A program made the translations under genes and the position numbers. This document shows, piece after piece, positions 1 through 5,396 of a stretch of 5,964 bases of DNA. The notes below the pieces were generated by a model, which worked only from the letters and a program-made list of their open reading frames with translations, had not been told where the DNA came from and made no database searches. Source of the DNA: Streptosporangiaceae bacterium (GTDB taxonomy: Bacteria; Actinomycetota; Actinomycetes; Streptosporangiales; Streptosporangiaceae). The stretch's first letter is position 1. Each line of letters opens with the position of its first letter. The stretch is from the NCBI GenBank assembly GCA_030040815.1, contig JASHSZ010000467.1, forward strand, positions 1-5,964, given 5' to 3'.

Positions 1-62
1 GGTGAAGTCAACCCAGGTTGCATGCGGACCTCGTCCGTCAGCCCGCGCACGTGCATCGACAC
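1..62 (-). CDS. Possible 5' end of a leftward gene, truncated at window edge (unidentified)
   Basis: On the minus strand a frame runs from a GTG at 62-60 (or an ATG at 56-54) off the left edge without a stop. The predicted start is MSMHVRGLTDEVRMQPGLTS. The residue mix of charged, polar and hydrophobic positions looks protein-like. Hand-counted base composition in this frame over 1-84 is roughly 68/54/79 percent GC at codon positions 1/2/3, the order expected of a real high-GC gene. The sample is very small, and the non-coding stretch beside it gives similar values. An in-frame TGA at 86-84 limits how far upstream it can start. The only ribosome-binding hint is a weak GGA about 5 bases before the GTG. 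If real, the gene is divergent from the oxygenase gene at 287. I do not recognise the family. Confidence 0.25.
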   Translation of the reverse strand, partial: MSMHVRGLTDEVRMQPGLTS

Positions 63-107
63 CGCGGTCCGTTCGATCGCCGCTCACGCCGGCTCACGTT
101 GCCTTGC

Positions 108-141
108 GCCGCGCATCCCCGGGATTCGGGGATGGCGCGGC
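108..141. terminator. Strong GC-rich stem-loop (terminator or leader structure)
   Basis: Positions 108-121 pair with 127-141 to form a 14-bp stem with one bulged G (134 or 135) and a 5-base loop GGATT. Twelve of the 14 pairs are G-C. No T-run follows on either strand, so it is not a textbook intrinsic terminator, although actinobacterial terminators often lack a U-tract. If the leftward gene at the window edge is real, the stem would lie in or just before its leader and might act there instead. The structure is read directly from the sequence; its function is inference. Confidence 0.45.
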
Positions 142-151
142 CAGACCGCCA

Positions 152-163
152 ACGGTAAACCGT
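152..163. promoter_or_regulatory. 12-bp inverted repeat ACGGTAAACCGT, possible operator
   Basis: Two perfect 5-bp arms (ACGGT and ACCGT) flank a 2-base AA centre, a size typical of a dimeric repressor half-site pair. It lies about 125 bases before the oxygenase start. Only a single copy was seen, so a chance occurrence cannot be excluded. Confidence 0.25.
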
Positions 164-221
164 GCCAGGTCTCACCGCGTCCAGAAGGCACCCGCTCGGC
201 GACCGTCCCGAAGGCCTCGGC

Positions 222-249
222 CTGCACGACACGGCTGTTGGCCGTGCAG
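222..249. promoter_or_regulatory. Inverted repeat CTGCACG...CGTGCAG upstream of oxygenase gene
   Basis: Perfect 7-bp arms at 222-228 and 243-249 are separated by 14 bases. Nested inside is an alternative 6-bp hairpin (CACGGC 230-235 with GCCGTG 241-246, loop TGTTG), and the two structures are mutually exclusive. The element ends 37 bases before the oxygenase start. It could be an operator or a leader structure. No promoter could be placed relative to it. Confidence 0.3.
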
Positions 250-274
250 TCCCGGACCAAGTCCAACTCATGAA

Positions 275-282
275 GTGAGGGA
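275..282 (+). promoter_or_regulatory. Ribosome binding site that fixes the oxygenase start
   Basis: The sequence GTGAGGGA contains a GAGG/AGGG core 4 to 6 bases before the ATG at 287. It is the only good Shine-Dalgarno match along the long open frame. It supports a 303-residue protein rather than a 95-residue N-terminal extension. Confidence 0.7.
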
Positions 283-286
283 ACAG

Positions 287-1198
287 ATGTCCGTTCTCGT
301 CGACCCGGACCTGCGAGATGATGCGCTCCGCGAGGCAATTTACGCTGGCAAACTGATTGTGTTGACCCGCCTGCAAGCAGTCAGCGACCTGGTCGATTAC
401 ACGCGTGATCAACTCATCGAGCTGTTCCGGCCGTACGACCCGGAGCACGCGCACGAGTTCATCGAGCCTGCCGAGATGGCAAAGCTGCTGGGCGAGTGGA
501 AGCCCCGCTGGATTCACGCAGACCGATCGAAGCAACTCGTCCGCGACATCATCGCGCAGGCCGGCCTGCCAGCCGAATTCACTCACTACGACGTGCCAAG
601 GCCACGCACTTCGTTCCCTGTCGGCCACCTCACCACGGGTGTTGCATTCGCCTTCCCCTGGCACCGGGATTCCTGGTATAGCGCGCCTGCCCAGCAACTG
701 AACTGGTGGCTGCCGATCTTCCCAATCCGCGAGGACAACTCCGTGGCGTTCGACATGAGCGGCTTCGGCCGCGCCGTACCGAACAGCTCTGGCACATTCG
801 ACTACTACCGCAACAACACGCACCGTCTGAGCACCGCGAGGCAGGTCGGCCGCGAGGAGCAATCCCGGCCGGGCGCGATCAACCACAAGGCGCCGCAGGA
901 ACTCATCGTGCTGCCCTCCCCCGGTTCCGTGCTCCTGTTCGCCGGCGCCCAGTTGCATACTTCGATCCCGAACACATCCGGCCTGGCCCGCTACAGCGTC
1001 GACTTCCGGACTGTCGACGCCAGGGATCTCGTCGCGGGGCGGAGCGCACCGGTTGTCGACGCCCACTGCACGGGAACAGCCGTGAGGGACTTCCGCAATA
1101 TCGCGGACGGCAGCGCCTTCGACGAGGACCTGGTCATCAGCCTGTTCGGGGAGCCGCCCGAGGACGCCATGCTCGTGTTCGGCGCGCCGCAGTCGTAG
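287..1198 (+). CDS. PhyH-type Fe(II)/2-oxoglutarate-dependent oxygenase
   Basis: A 303-residue cytosolic protein of the phytanoyl-CoA dioxygenase (PhyH) superfamily. These enzymes use Fe(II), O2 and 2-oxoglutarate to hydroxylate or otherwise oxidise a small substrate. The iron triad is intact: H126 and D128 in WHRDSW, and distal H224 in AQLHTS. R235, 11 residues later in SGLARYSVDFRT, is the expected 2-oxoglutarate carboxylate anchor. The block around NWWLPI (139-144), followed by an N-rich segment (PNSSG 165-169, DYYRNN 172-177), recalls an unstudied bacterial PhyH subgroup, from memory. No signal peptide or membrane segment is visible. The ATG at 287 is chosen because of the adjacent GTGAGGGA. 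It is convergent with the transporter gene, with a 7-bp gap. The substrate is unknown. Assignment to the superfamily is firm; a link to glycolate metabolism is only conjecture from proximity. Confidence 0.9.
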   Translation: MSVLVDPDLRDDALREAIYAGKLIVLTRLQAVSDLVDYTRDQLIELFRPYDPEHAHEFIEPAEMAKLLGEWKPRWIHADRSKQLVRDIIAQAGLPAEFTHYDVPRPRTSFPVGHLTTGVAFAFPWHRDSWYSAPAQQLNWWLPIFPIREDNSVAFDMSGFGRAVPNSSGTFDYYRNNTHRLSTARQVGREEQSRPGAINHKAPQELIVLPSPGSVLLFAGAQLHTSIPNTSGLARYSVDFRTVDARDLVAGRSAPVVDAHCTGTAVRDFRNIADGSAFDEDLVISLFGEPPEDAMLVFGAPQS

Positions 1199-1205
1199 AA
1201 CTCTG

Positions 1206-2480
1206 CTAGCCGCGCCTGCCGACGGTGAGCAGACGCGCGGCGCGCCAGCCGGACGGCGCCCTGGCCGCACCGCTACTCGGGCGCTCGGCCGCGACCGGCA
1301 CCAACCCGGCAGCGACGAGGGGAAACGCGGCCACCACCGCGAATGACGCGCCGAATCCGATCGATCCGATCGCCAGCGCCAGCACCGGGGGCGTCGCGGC
1401 GGCCAGCGCGTTCTGGCCGGTGTTCTGGATGCCGAGCGCCCGGCCGGCCCACGCCGACCCGGCGTACTCGGCGATGGCAGTAGCGGCCAGGCCGTTCGTG
1501 CTGACCGCGACGACGCTGCAGGCCAGCAGGAGGGGAACGGCGACCGACGGGCCGGCCGCGGCCGCTGCTGCGAGCGCGGTCAGGCCGACGCCCGTGCTGA
1601 CCGCGAGGGTGCGCATCGGGCGCATGCGGCTGCTGACCCGGTCGGACCAGTAGCCGACGCCGAGCCGGCTCATCGCGCCGCCGAGCTGAGCGACCGCCAG
1701 CAGCCGGCCCGCCGCCAGCGCGGTCCAGCCGCGCGCGTCGACAAGGAACACCAGCGCAAACGTCGCCACCGTGAACTGCGGGACAACCAGCAGCGCGCTC
1801 GCCGCGTGGATCCGCCACAGCACCGGCTGCCGGTACGGCGACGCCGGGCGCGCCCGAGCGTTCGGAGCCTCCGCAGCCGCTGGCGCTCGGGGCCTTGGAG
1901 GATCGCGGATCAGCGCAACTACCAGCACGGCCGCCAGCAGACAGAGCCCGCCGAGGAACAGCAGCGCCGCGGCGGTGCCCACGCCGCCGAGCGCGGGCAG
2001 CGTGGCCGCGGCCAGCGCGACGCCGAGCGGCTGGGCGCTCTGCCTGATGCCCATCGCCAGGCCGCGCTCGTGCTGGGCGAACCAGCCGAGGACGAGCCGG
2101 CCGCTCGCGGCGAACACCGAGCCGCCAGCGCCGCCGCCGACGATCAGGCACAAGCCGAGTCCGACCGCTCCGTGCAGTGCGGCGCCGAGCAGCAGCATGG
2201 CACCGGACAGCCCGAGGCCGGCCGCCAGCACAACGCGCTCCCCGAGGCGGTCGGCGGCAGTGCCCCAGGCGATGAGGGTCAGCAGCAGTCCCGCCGCGGG
2301 ACAGGCGACTAGCGTGCTGGCCAGTTCGAGCGAGAAACCCTGCTGCCGCAGGGCCGGGATGAGGTAGGCCAGCCCGTACTGAAACGTGCAGCCGGCCGTC
2401 ATCGCGACGAGCCCGATAAGCAGGATCAGCCACCGTTGCCTGGCGTGTCGTTCGGCCGGTCGAGTCGTCGCTCCGTTCAC
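1206..2480 (-). CDS. Major facilitator superfamily transporter, 12 predicted helices
   Basis: A 424-residue inner-membrane secondary transporter. Hydrophobic segments are visible near residues 16-38, 53-74, 83-103, 105-128, 148-164, 168-191, 222-247, 255-277, 291-309, 312-336, 351-373 and 374-396: two bundles of six. The MFS loop 2-3 signature appears as GTAADRLGERV (73-83) and is echoed in the second half as GYWSDRV (276-282). A Pro/Ala/Arg-rich linker (192-219) is the usual central cytoplasmic loop, and GIRQSAQPLG (144-153) is a conserved-looking helix-5 motif. The start is a GTG with no Shine-Dalgarno; the next methionine is M27, inside helix 1, so GTG at 2480 is the only sensible start. 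It is divergent from glcD across 121 bp, which suggests uptake of glycolate, lactate or another 2-hydroxy acid. Substrate is inference only. Length is normal and nothing is broken. Confidence 0.92.
   Translation of the reverse strand: MNGATTRPAERHARQRWLILLIGLVAMTAGCTFQYGLAYLIPALRQQGFSLELASTLVACPAAGLLLTLIAWGTAADRLGERVVLAAGLGLSGAMLLLGAALHGAVGLGLCLIVGGGAGGSVFAASGRLVLGWFAQHERGLAMGIRQSAQPLGVALAAATLPALGGVGTAAALLFLGGLCLLAAVLVVALIRDPPRPRAPAAAEAPNARARPASPYRQPVLWRIHAASALLVVPQFTVATFALVFLVDARGWTALAAGRLLAVAQLGGAMSRLGVGYWSDRVSSRMRPMRTLAVSTGVGLTALAAAAAAGPSVAVPLLLACSVVAVSTNGLAATAIAEYAGSAWAGRALGIQNTGQNALAAATPPVLALAIGSIGFGASFAVVAAFPLVAAGLVPVAAERPSSGAARAPSGWRAARLLTVGRRG
1209..1241. terminator. Stem-loop at the convergent gene ends, possible terminator
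   Basis: GCCGCGC (1209-1215) pairs with GCGCGGC (1235-1241) across a 19-base loop. It starts 10 bases after the oxygenase stop and lies inside the 3' end of the transporter gene. An overlapping alternative pairs TCTGCT (1202-1207) with AGCAGA (1228-1233). The stem is all G-C and has no T-run. It is the best candidate for ending rightward transcription here, but the composition makes chance hairpins common. Confidence 0.25.
1355..1372. repeat. Perfect 9-bp tandem duplication inside the transporter gene
   Basis: ATCCGATCG occurs twice head to tail (1355-1363 and 1364-1372). On the coding strand it contributes the Ile-Gly-Ser / Ile-Gly-Phe pair near residues 371-376, at the junction of the last two helices. 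The frame is kept. It is probably a small in-frame duplication or a chance result of helix composition. Confidence 0.6.
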
Positions 2481-2490
2481 ATAGTGATAC
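2475..2490. promoter_or_regulatory. Operator-like site, copy A of a 16-bp direct repeat
   Basis: GTTCACATAGTGATAC matches copy B (2496-2511) at 13 of 16 positions, in the same orientation, with starts 21 bp apart. It contains an internal dyad TCAC-ATA-GTGA (2477-2487). It covers the GTG start codon of the transporter (2480-2478) and overlaps all but two bases of its putative -10 box, so a bound protein would block transporter transcription. The layout of tandem partly symmetric sites fits regulators such as the IclR or GntR families, but the family cannot be decided here. Confidence 0.6.
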
Positions 2491-2492
2491 TA
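2487..2492 (-). promoter_or_regulatory. Putative -10 box of the transporter gene (leaderless transcript)
   Basis: Read on the minus strand, 2492-2487 is TAGTAT, matching the actinobacterial TANNNT consensus. Six bases separate it from the GTG at 2480, so the expected transcription start would coincide with the start codon. This explains the absence of any Shine-Dalgarno and implies a leaderless mRNA. The corresponding -35 position (about 2510-2515, GAGTGT) is a poor match. Confidence 0.5.
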
Positions 2493-2495
2493 ACT

Positions 2496-2511
2496 GTCCA
2501 CATAGCGAGAC
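2496..2511. promoter_or_regulatory. Operator-like site, copy B of a 16-bp direct repeat
   Basis: GTCCACATAGCGAGAC is the second copy of the repeat. It sits within the interrupted palindrome TGTC-N10-GACA (2495-2512), which has a central TA. It covers the spacer and the edge of the -35 region of the leftward transporter promoter. It also lies where a rightward glcD promoter would be expected: a possible -35 TTCACA at 2476-2481 and a weak -10 CATAGC at 2501-2506. One protein could therefore control both divergent units. Confidence 0.6.
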
Positions 2512-2517
2512 ACTCTT

Positions 2518-2528
2518 GGTCCGTGACC
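2518..2528. promoter_or_regulatory. Short inverted repeat GGTC-CGT-GACC, possible second operator
   Basis: Perfect 4-bp arms flank a 3-base centre. The halves resemble GGT...ACC sites bound by FadR/GlcC-type GntR regulators, which control glycolate and lactate operons elsewhere. The usual spacing between GGT and ACC is 3 bases, whereas here it is 5. The match is therefore imperfect and the call tentative. Confidence 0.25.
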
Positions 2529-2601
2529 GATCGACAGGCAAGCACGGAGCCCGGCCGACCCTTTTGTGGCGGCCCGACCGCGACAGAGGGATGCTGGAGG
2601 C

Positions 2602-4056
2602 GTGGATAACGCTCTTACCGCCCGGATGACCGAGATCTGCGGTGCCGACGACGTGATTACCGACCCGCAGCAGCTGCGGACCTACGAGTGTGACGGGCTG
2701 ACCGCACATCGTAGCGTCCCTGGCCTGGTGGTGCTGCCGCAGACCGCTGAGCAGGTCGCCTCGATCGTCCGCGAGTGTGCCGCCCGCCAGATCCCGTTCG
2801 TAGCCCGAGGCAGCGGGACCGGCCTGTCCGGCGGCGCGCTGCCACGCACCGACGGCGTGCTGATCGTGATGTCCAAGATGCGGAGCATCATCGCCATTGA
2901 CCCGATCAGCAGGCGGGCTGTCGTGGAGCCCGGCGTCACGAACCTCTCGGTGAGCAAGGCGGCGGAGCCATACGGGCTGTTCTACGCCCCGGACCCGTCG
3001 AGCCAGGTGGTCTGCTCGGTGGGCGGCAACGTGGCCGAGAACTCCGGTGGCGCGCACTGCCTGAAGCACGGCTTCACCGTCCACCACGTGACCGGCCTGC
3101 AGGTTGCAACCCCGGACGGCGAGCTGACCTGGCTCGGCGACGGCACCGGCGCGGCCCCCGGTTACGACCTCGTCGGCGCCTTCACCGGTTCGGAGGGCAC
3201 GCTCGGCATCGTTACCAAGATCGTCGTGAAGCTGACGCCGATACCCGAGGCGGTGACGACCCTGCTGGCCGCGTTCACCAGCATGGGCGCGGGCGGCGCG
3301 GCGGTGTCGGCGATTATCGGGTCGGGCATCCTGCCCGGTGCGATCGAGATGATGGACGCGCTGGCCATTGAGGCCGCCGAGGCGGCCGTGCACTGCCGCT
3401 ATCCGGACGGCGCGGGCGCGGTACTCATCGTGGAGCTCGACGGCCCGGCCGGTGACGTCGAGGCGCAGACGGCCGCGGTCCGCGCGATCTGCACGGCCGA
3501 GGGCGCCTACGAAATCAGGGCCGCGCAGGACGCCGCCGAGCGGGCCGCGATCTGGACCGGGCGCAAGTCCGCCTTCGCGGCGGTCGGCCGGATCAGCCCG
3601 GCCTACATCGTGCAGGACGGCGTGGTGCCGCGGACGGCACTGGAGAGCGTGCTGGACCGGATCAGTGCCCTGTCGGCGGAGACCGGCATCCGGGTCGCCA
3701 ACGTATTCCACGCCGGGGACGGCAACCTGCACCCGCTCGTGCTCTTCGACGACCGGCGGCCGGGCGAGCAGGCGGCGGCAGAGAAGCTGTCCGGGATGAT
3801 CCTCGACCTGTGCATCGAGCACGGCGGCTCCATCACCGGCGAGCACGGGGTCGGCGTCGACAAGTCTCGCTACATGCCGCGGATGTTCAGCGCTGACGAC
3901 CTCGACACGATGCAGTTGCTCCGGTGCGCGTTCGACCCCGGCGGCATCTGCAACCCTGGCAAGGTGTTCCCGACCCCGCGACTGTGCGGTGAGGTCCCTG
4001 GCGTGCGGCGGGCTCCGCACCCGCTCGTCGCGTCCGGCGTGATCGACCAATTCTGA
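2602..4056 (+). CDS. glcD: Glycolate oxidase, FAD-binding catalytic subunit GlcD
   Basis: A 484-residue flavoprotein that oxidises glycolate or a related 2-hydroxy acid to the 2-oxo acid, working with GlcE and GlcF. The N-terminal FAD-binding PCMH domain shows GSGTGLSGG (70-78) and a second block from DPSS (131-134) through GGNVAENSGG (141-150). The C-terminal domain carries HAGDGNLHP (370-378) and GEHGVG (413-418). By analogy with D-2-hydroxyglutarate dehydrogenase, H370, H377 and E414 would bind a metal and H415 would be catalytic. The CNPGKVFPTP ending (450-459) and a 25-residue tail look normal. Length is close to E. coli GlcD (about 499). GTG at 2602 is chosen because the protein then begins as the family does. 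GGAGG (2596-2600) is unusually close, and AGAGGG (2585-2590) is 11 bases away. GTG 2566 and ATG 2626 are alternatives. First gene of the operon; its stop overlaps glcE. Confidence 0.94.
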   Translation: MDNALTARMTEICGADDVITDPQQLRTYECDGLTAHRSVPGLVVLPQTAEQVASIVRECAARQIPFVARGSGTGLSGGALPRTDGVLIVMSKMRSIIAIDPISRRAVVEPGVTNLSVSKAAEPYGLFYAPDPSSQVVCSVGGNVAENSGGAHCLKHGFTVHHVTGLQVATPDGELTWLGDGTGAAPGYDLVGAFTGSEGTLGIVTKIVVKLTPIPEAVTTLLAAFTSMGAGGAAVSAIIGSGILPGAIEMMDALAIEAAEAAVHCRYPDGAGAVLIVELDGPAGDVEAQTAAVRAICTAEGAYEIRAAQDAAERAAIWTGRKSAFAAVGRISPAYIVQDGVVPRTALESVLDRISALSAETGIRVANVFHAGDGNLHPLVLFDDRRPGEQAAAEKLSGMILDLCIEHGGSITGEHGVGVDKSRYMPRMFSADDLDTMQLLRCAFDPGGICNPGKVFPTPRLCGEVPGVRRAPHPLVASGVIDQF

Positions 4057-5396
4057 TGGGAACGGGACCCTCGCAGGAACGCCCCTCGACAGCCGGGCGG
4101 ATGGGGCCGGTGGCAGCCAGCGCGATCCCGGTCGAGCTGGCTGAGGCGTGCGCGGACATCGCGGTCGCGCGCGACACCGACGTCGTCGCGGGAGCTCAGC
4201 CTGGCTACGTCGCGGCGCCCGCCTCGACGGCAGAGGCCTCGGCGCTCCTCGCCGCCGCCGCTGCGCTCGGGCTGACCGTCGTTGCCCGAGGCTCCGGCAG
4301 CCGGCAGCACTGGGGCAGCGCGCCCGCCCGCTGCGACCTGGTTGTCAACACCCGGCGGCTCGACCGCGTGGTCGAGCACGCAGTGGGTGACCTAGTCGTT
4401 CAGGTGCAGGCCGGGGTTGCACTCGGCGACCTTGCCGCGGTACTCGCGACCGCGAGACAGCAGCTGGCCCTCGACCCGACCCCCAGTGGGGCGAACGGGA
4501 CCGGAACCGTGGGCGGTGTCCTGGCCACCAACTCGGCCGGGCCACTCCGGTTCCGCTTCGGCGCCCCGCGTGACCTGCTCATCGGCATTACCGTGGTGAG
4601 GCCCGACGGCGTTGTCGCCCGCAGCGGCGGCAAGGTGGTCAAGAACGTCGCCGGCTATGACCTCGGCAAGCTGTTCGCCGGCTCTTACGGCACCCTCGGC
4701 CTGATCACCGAGGCGACGTTCCGCCTGCACCCGCTGCCGGGGGTATCGACCTGGCTCGCCCTGGACTTGCCCGACCCAGAGTCCGCCGCCGAGGTGGTGG
4801 ACGTCATCTGCGACTCGCCGCTGTGGCCGTCGGCGGTCGAGCTGGACTGGCCATCTGCCGGTGCGCCGCTCGTCGTCTCGGTCCTGCTCGAGGGCGATGC
4901 GAAAAGCGTCGAGACTCGCGTCGCCCGTATGCGTGCGCTGCTGGGGCGCGGCACGGCCGGGTCGCAGGCACGGCCACCGGCCCACAGTCGCGGTCGACCC
5001 GACGCGAACGGGACGTGTGTCCGCGTCGCATTCTGGGTGGGGCAGCTCGCCAGGGTGTTGAGCACGGCCCGGACGGCTGCCGTCGCAAACGATCTCGATC
5101 CGGCGATCAGCGGATCCGCGGGTGCGGGCATCGTCGAGATAGGGGTCGCGGCCGACGTGGACTCGGCAGACGTGGCTCGTTTTGTGTCGGAACTGCGCGC
5201 GGGGCTCGCGGCGCTCAGCGCCGGCGCAGTCGTGCCGAGCGTGGCGAGCGCGGTCGTTGCCTGGGCGCCGCCTGAGGTGCGGGAGATGGTCGATGTGTGG
5301 GGCCCGGTGCCGTCGCTGCAGCTGATGCGCGCCGTCAAGGATCAGTTCGATCCGGAACACCGGATGGCACCGGGCCGGTTTGCGGGAGGGATCTGA
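4056..5396 (+). CDS. glcE: Glycolate oxidase, FAD-binding subunit GlcE
   Basis: A 446-residue second FAD-domain protein, the GlcE partner of GlcD; it is required for the complex rather than being a duplicate catalytic subunit. The FAD-binding fold shows [12 protein letters not shown] (77-88), [13 protein letters not shown] (151-163), a basic loop [16 protein letters not shown] (191-206) typical of GlcE, and [14 protein letters not shown] (209-222). The C-terminus has [16 protein letters not shown] (427-442), the family's closing motif. The metal and His motifs of GlcD are absent, as expected. It is longer than E. coli GlcE (about 350). The extra length comes from an N-terminal segment of about 25 residues and a Pro/Arg/Gly-rich insert near 297-320. 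The ATG overlaps the glcD stop (TGATG) and has no Shine-Dalgarno, so translation is probably coupled to glcD. Met16 (4101) is an alternative start. Confidence 0.92.
   Translation: MGTGPSQERPSTAGRMGPVAASAIPVELAEACADIAVARDTDVVAGAQPGYVAAPASTAEASALLAAAAALGLTVVARGSGSRQHWGSAPARCDLVVNTRRLDRVVEHAVGDLVVQVQAGVALGDLAAVLATARQQLALDPTPSGANGTGTVGGVLATNSAGPLRFRFGAPRDLLIGITVVRPDGVVARSGGKVVKNVAGYDLGKLFAGSYGTLGLITEATFRLHPLPGVSTWLALDLPDPESAAEVVDVICDSPLWPSAVELDWPSAGAPLVVSVLLEGDAKSVETRVARMRALLGRGTAGSQARPPAHSRGRPDANGTCVRVAFWVGQLARVLSTARTAAVANDLDPAISGSAGAGIVEIGVAADVDSADVARFVSELRAGLAALSAGAVVPSVASAVVAWAPPEVREMVDVWGPVPSLQLMRAVKDQFDPEHRMAPGRFAGGI
5384..5390 (+). promoter_or_regulatory. Ribosome binding site for glcF, inside the end of glcE
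   Basis: GGGAGGG lies 5 bases before the glcF ATG, with its GGAGG core 6 bases away, at ideal spacing. It lies within the last codons of glcE. It supports the start at 5396 over the in-frame ATG at 5420, and contrasts with glcE, which has no such site. Confidence 0.75.

Larger units (their letters stand above)
63..286. other. Intergenic region upstream of the 2OG oxygenase gene
   Basis: This stretch of about 220 bases has no convincing gene. The oxygenase frame is open upstream to position 2, but its translation there is rich in Arg, Pro and Ser with no domain-like pattern, and the only good ribosome-binding site is at 275-282. The region holds a strong hairpin (108-141), a 12-bp inverted repeat (152-163) and a 7-bp inverted repeat (222-228 with 243-249). 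I could not find a convincing -35/-10 pair for the oxygenase gene. No tRNA or recognised riboswitch was seen. Confidence 0.55.

Noticed and set aside
1..273. A rightward coding frame ending at TGA 271-273, just before the oxygenase
   Set aside because: Its third codon position is GC-rich (about 79 percent), but position 2 is more GC-rich (about 70) than position 1 (about 58). That order is wrong for a real high-GC gene, and no domain is visible.
2..286. A 95-residue N-terminal extension of the oxygenase
   Set aside because: The frame is open but the translation is Arg/Pro/Ser-rich noise, and a good ribosome site with correct spacing marks ATG 287.
84..338. An 84-residue minus-strand frame upstream of the possible left-edge gene
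   Set aside because: It overlaps the start of the oxygenase, contains the strong hairpin and ends at a TGA before the better-looking frame. A decayed gene remnant cannot be excluded, but there is no positive evidence.
1180..1246. Two GGCGCGCC palindromes about 58 bp apart near the convergent ends (1181-1188, 1239-1246)
   Set aside because: Eight-base G/C palindromes are expected by chance at this base composition, and each is explained by coding sequence.
38..1270. A 410-codon open frame on the minus strand opposite the oxygenase
   Set aside because: No recognisable domain or ribosome site. The sense strand encodes a clear PhyH protein with all catalytic residues.
1273..4050. A 925-codon open frame on the minus strand
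   Set aside because: It lies antisense to glcD and the intergenic region and out of frame within the transporter gene. Its translation is Arg/Ala/Gly/His-rich without domains, as expected of a shadow frame in high-GC DNA.
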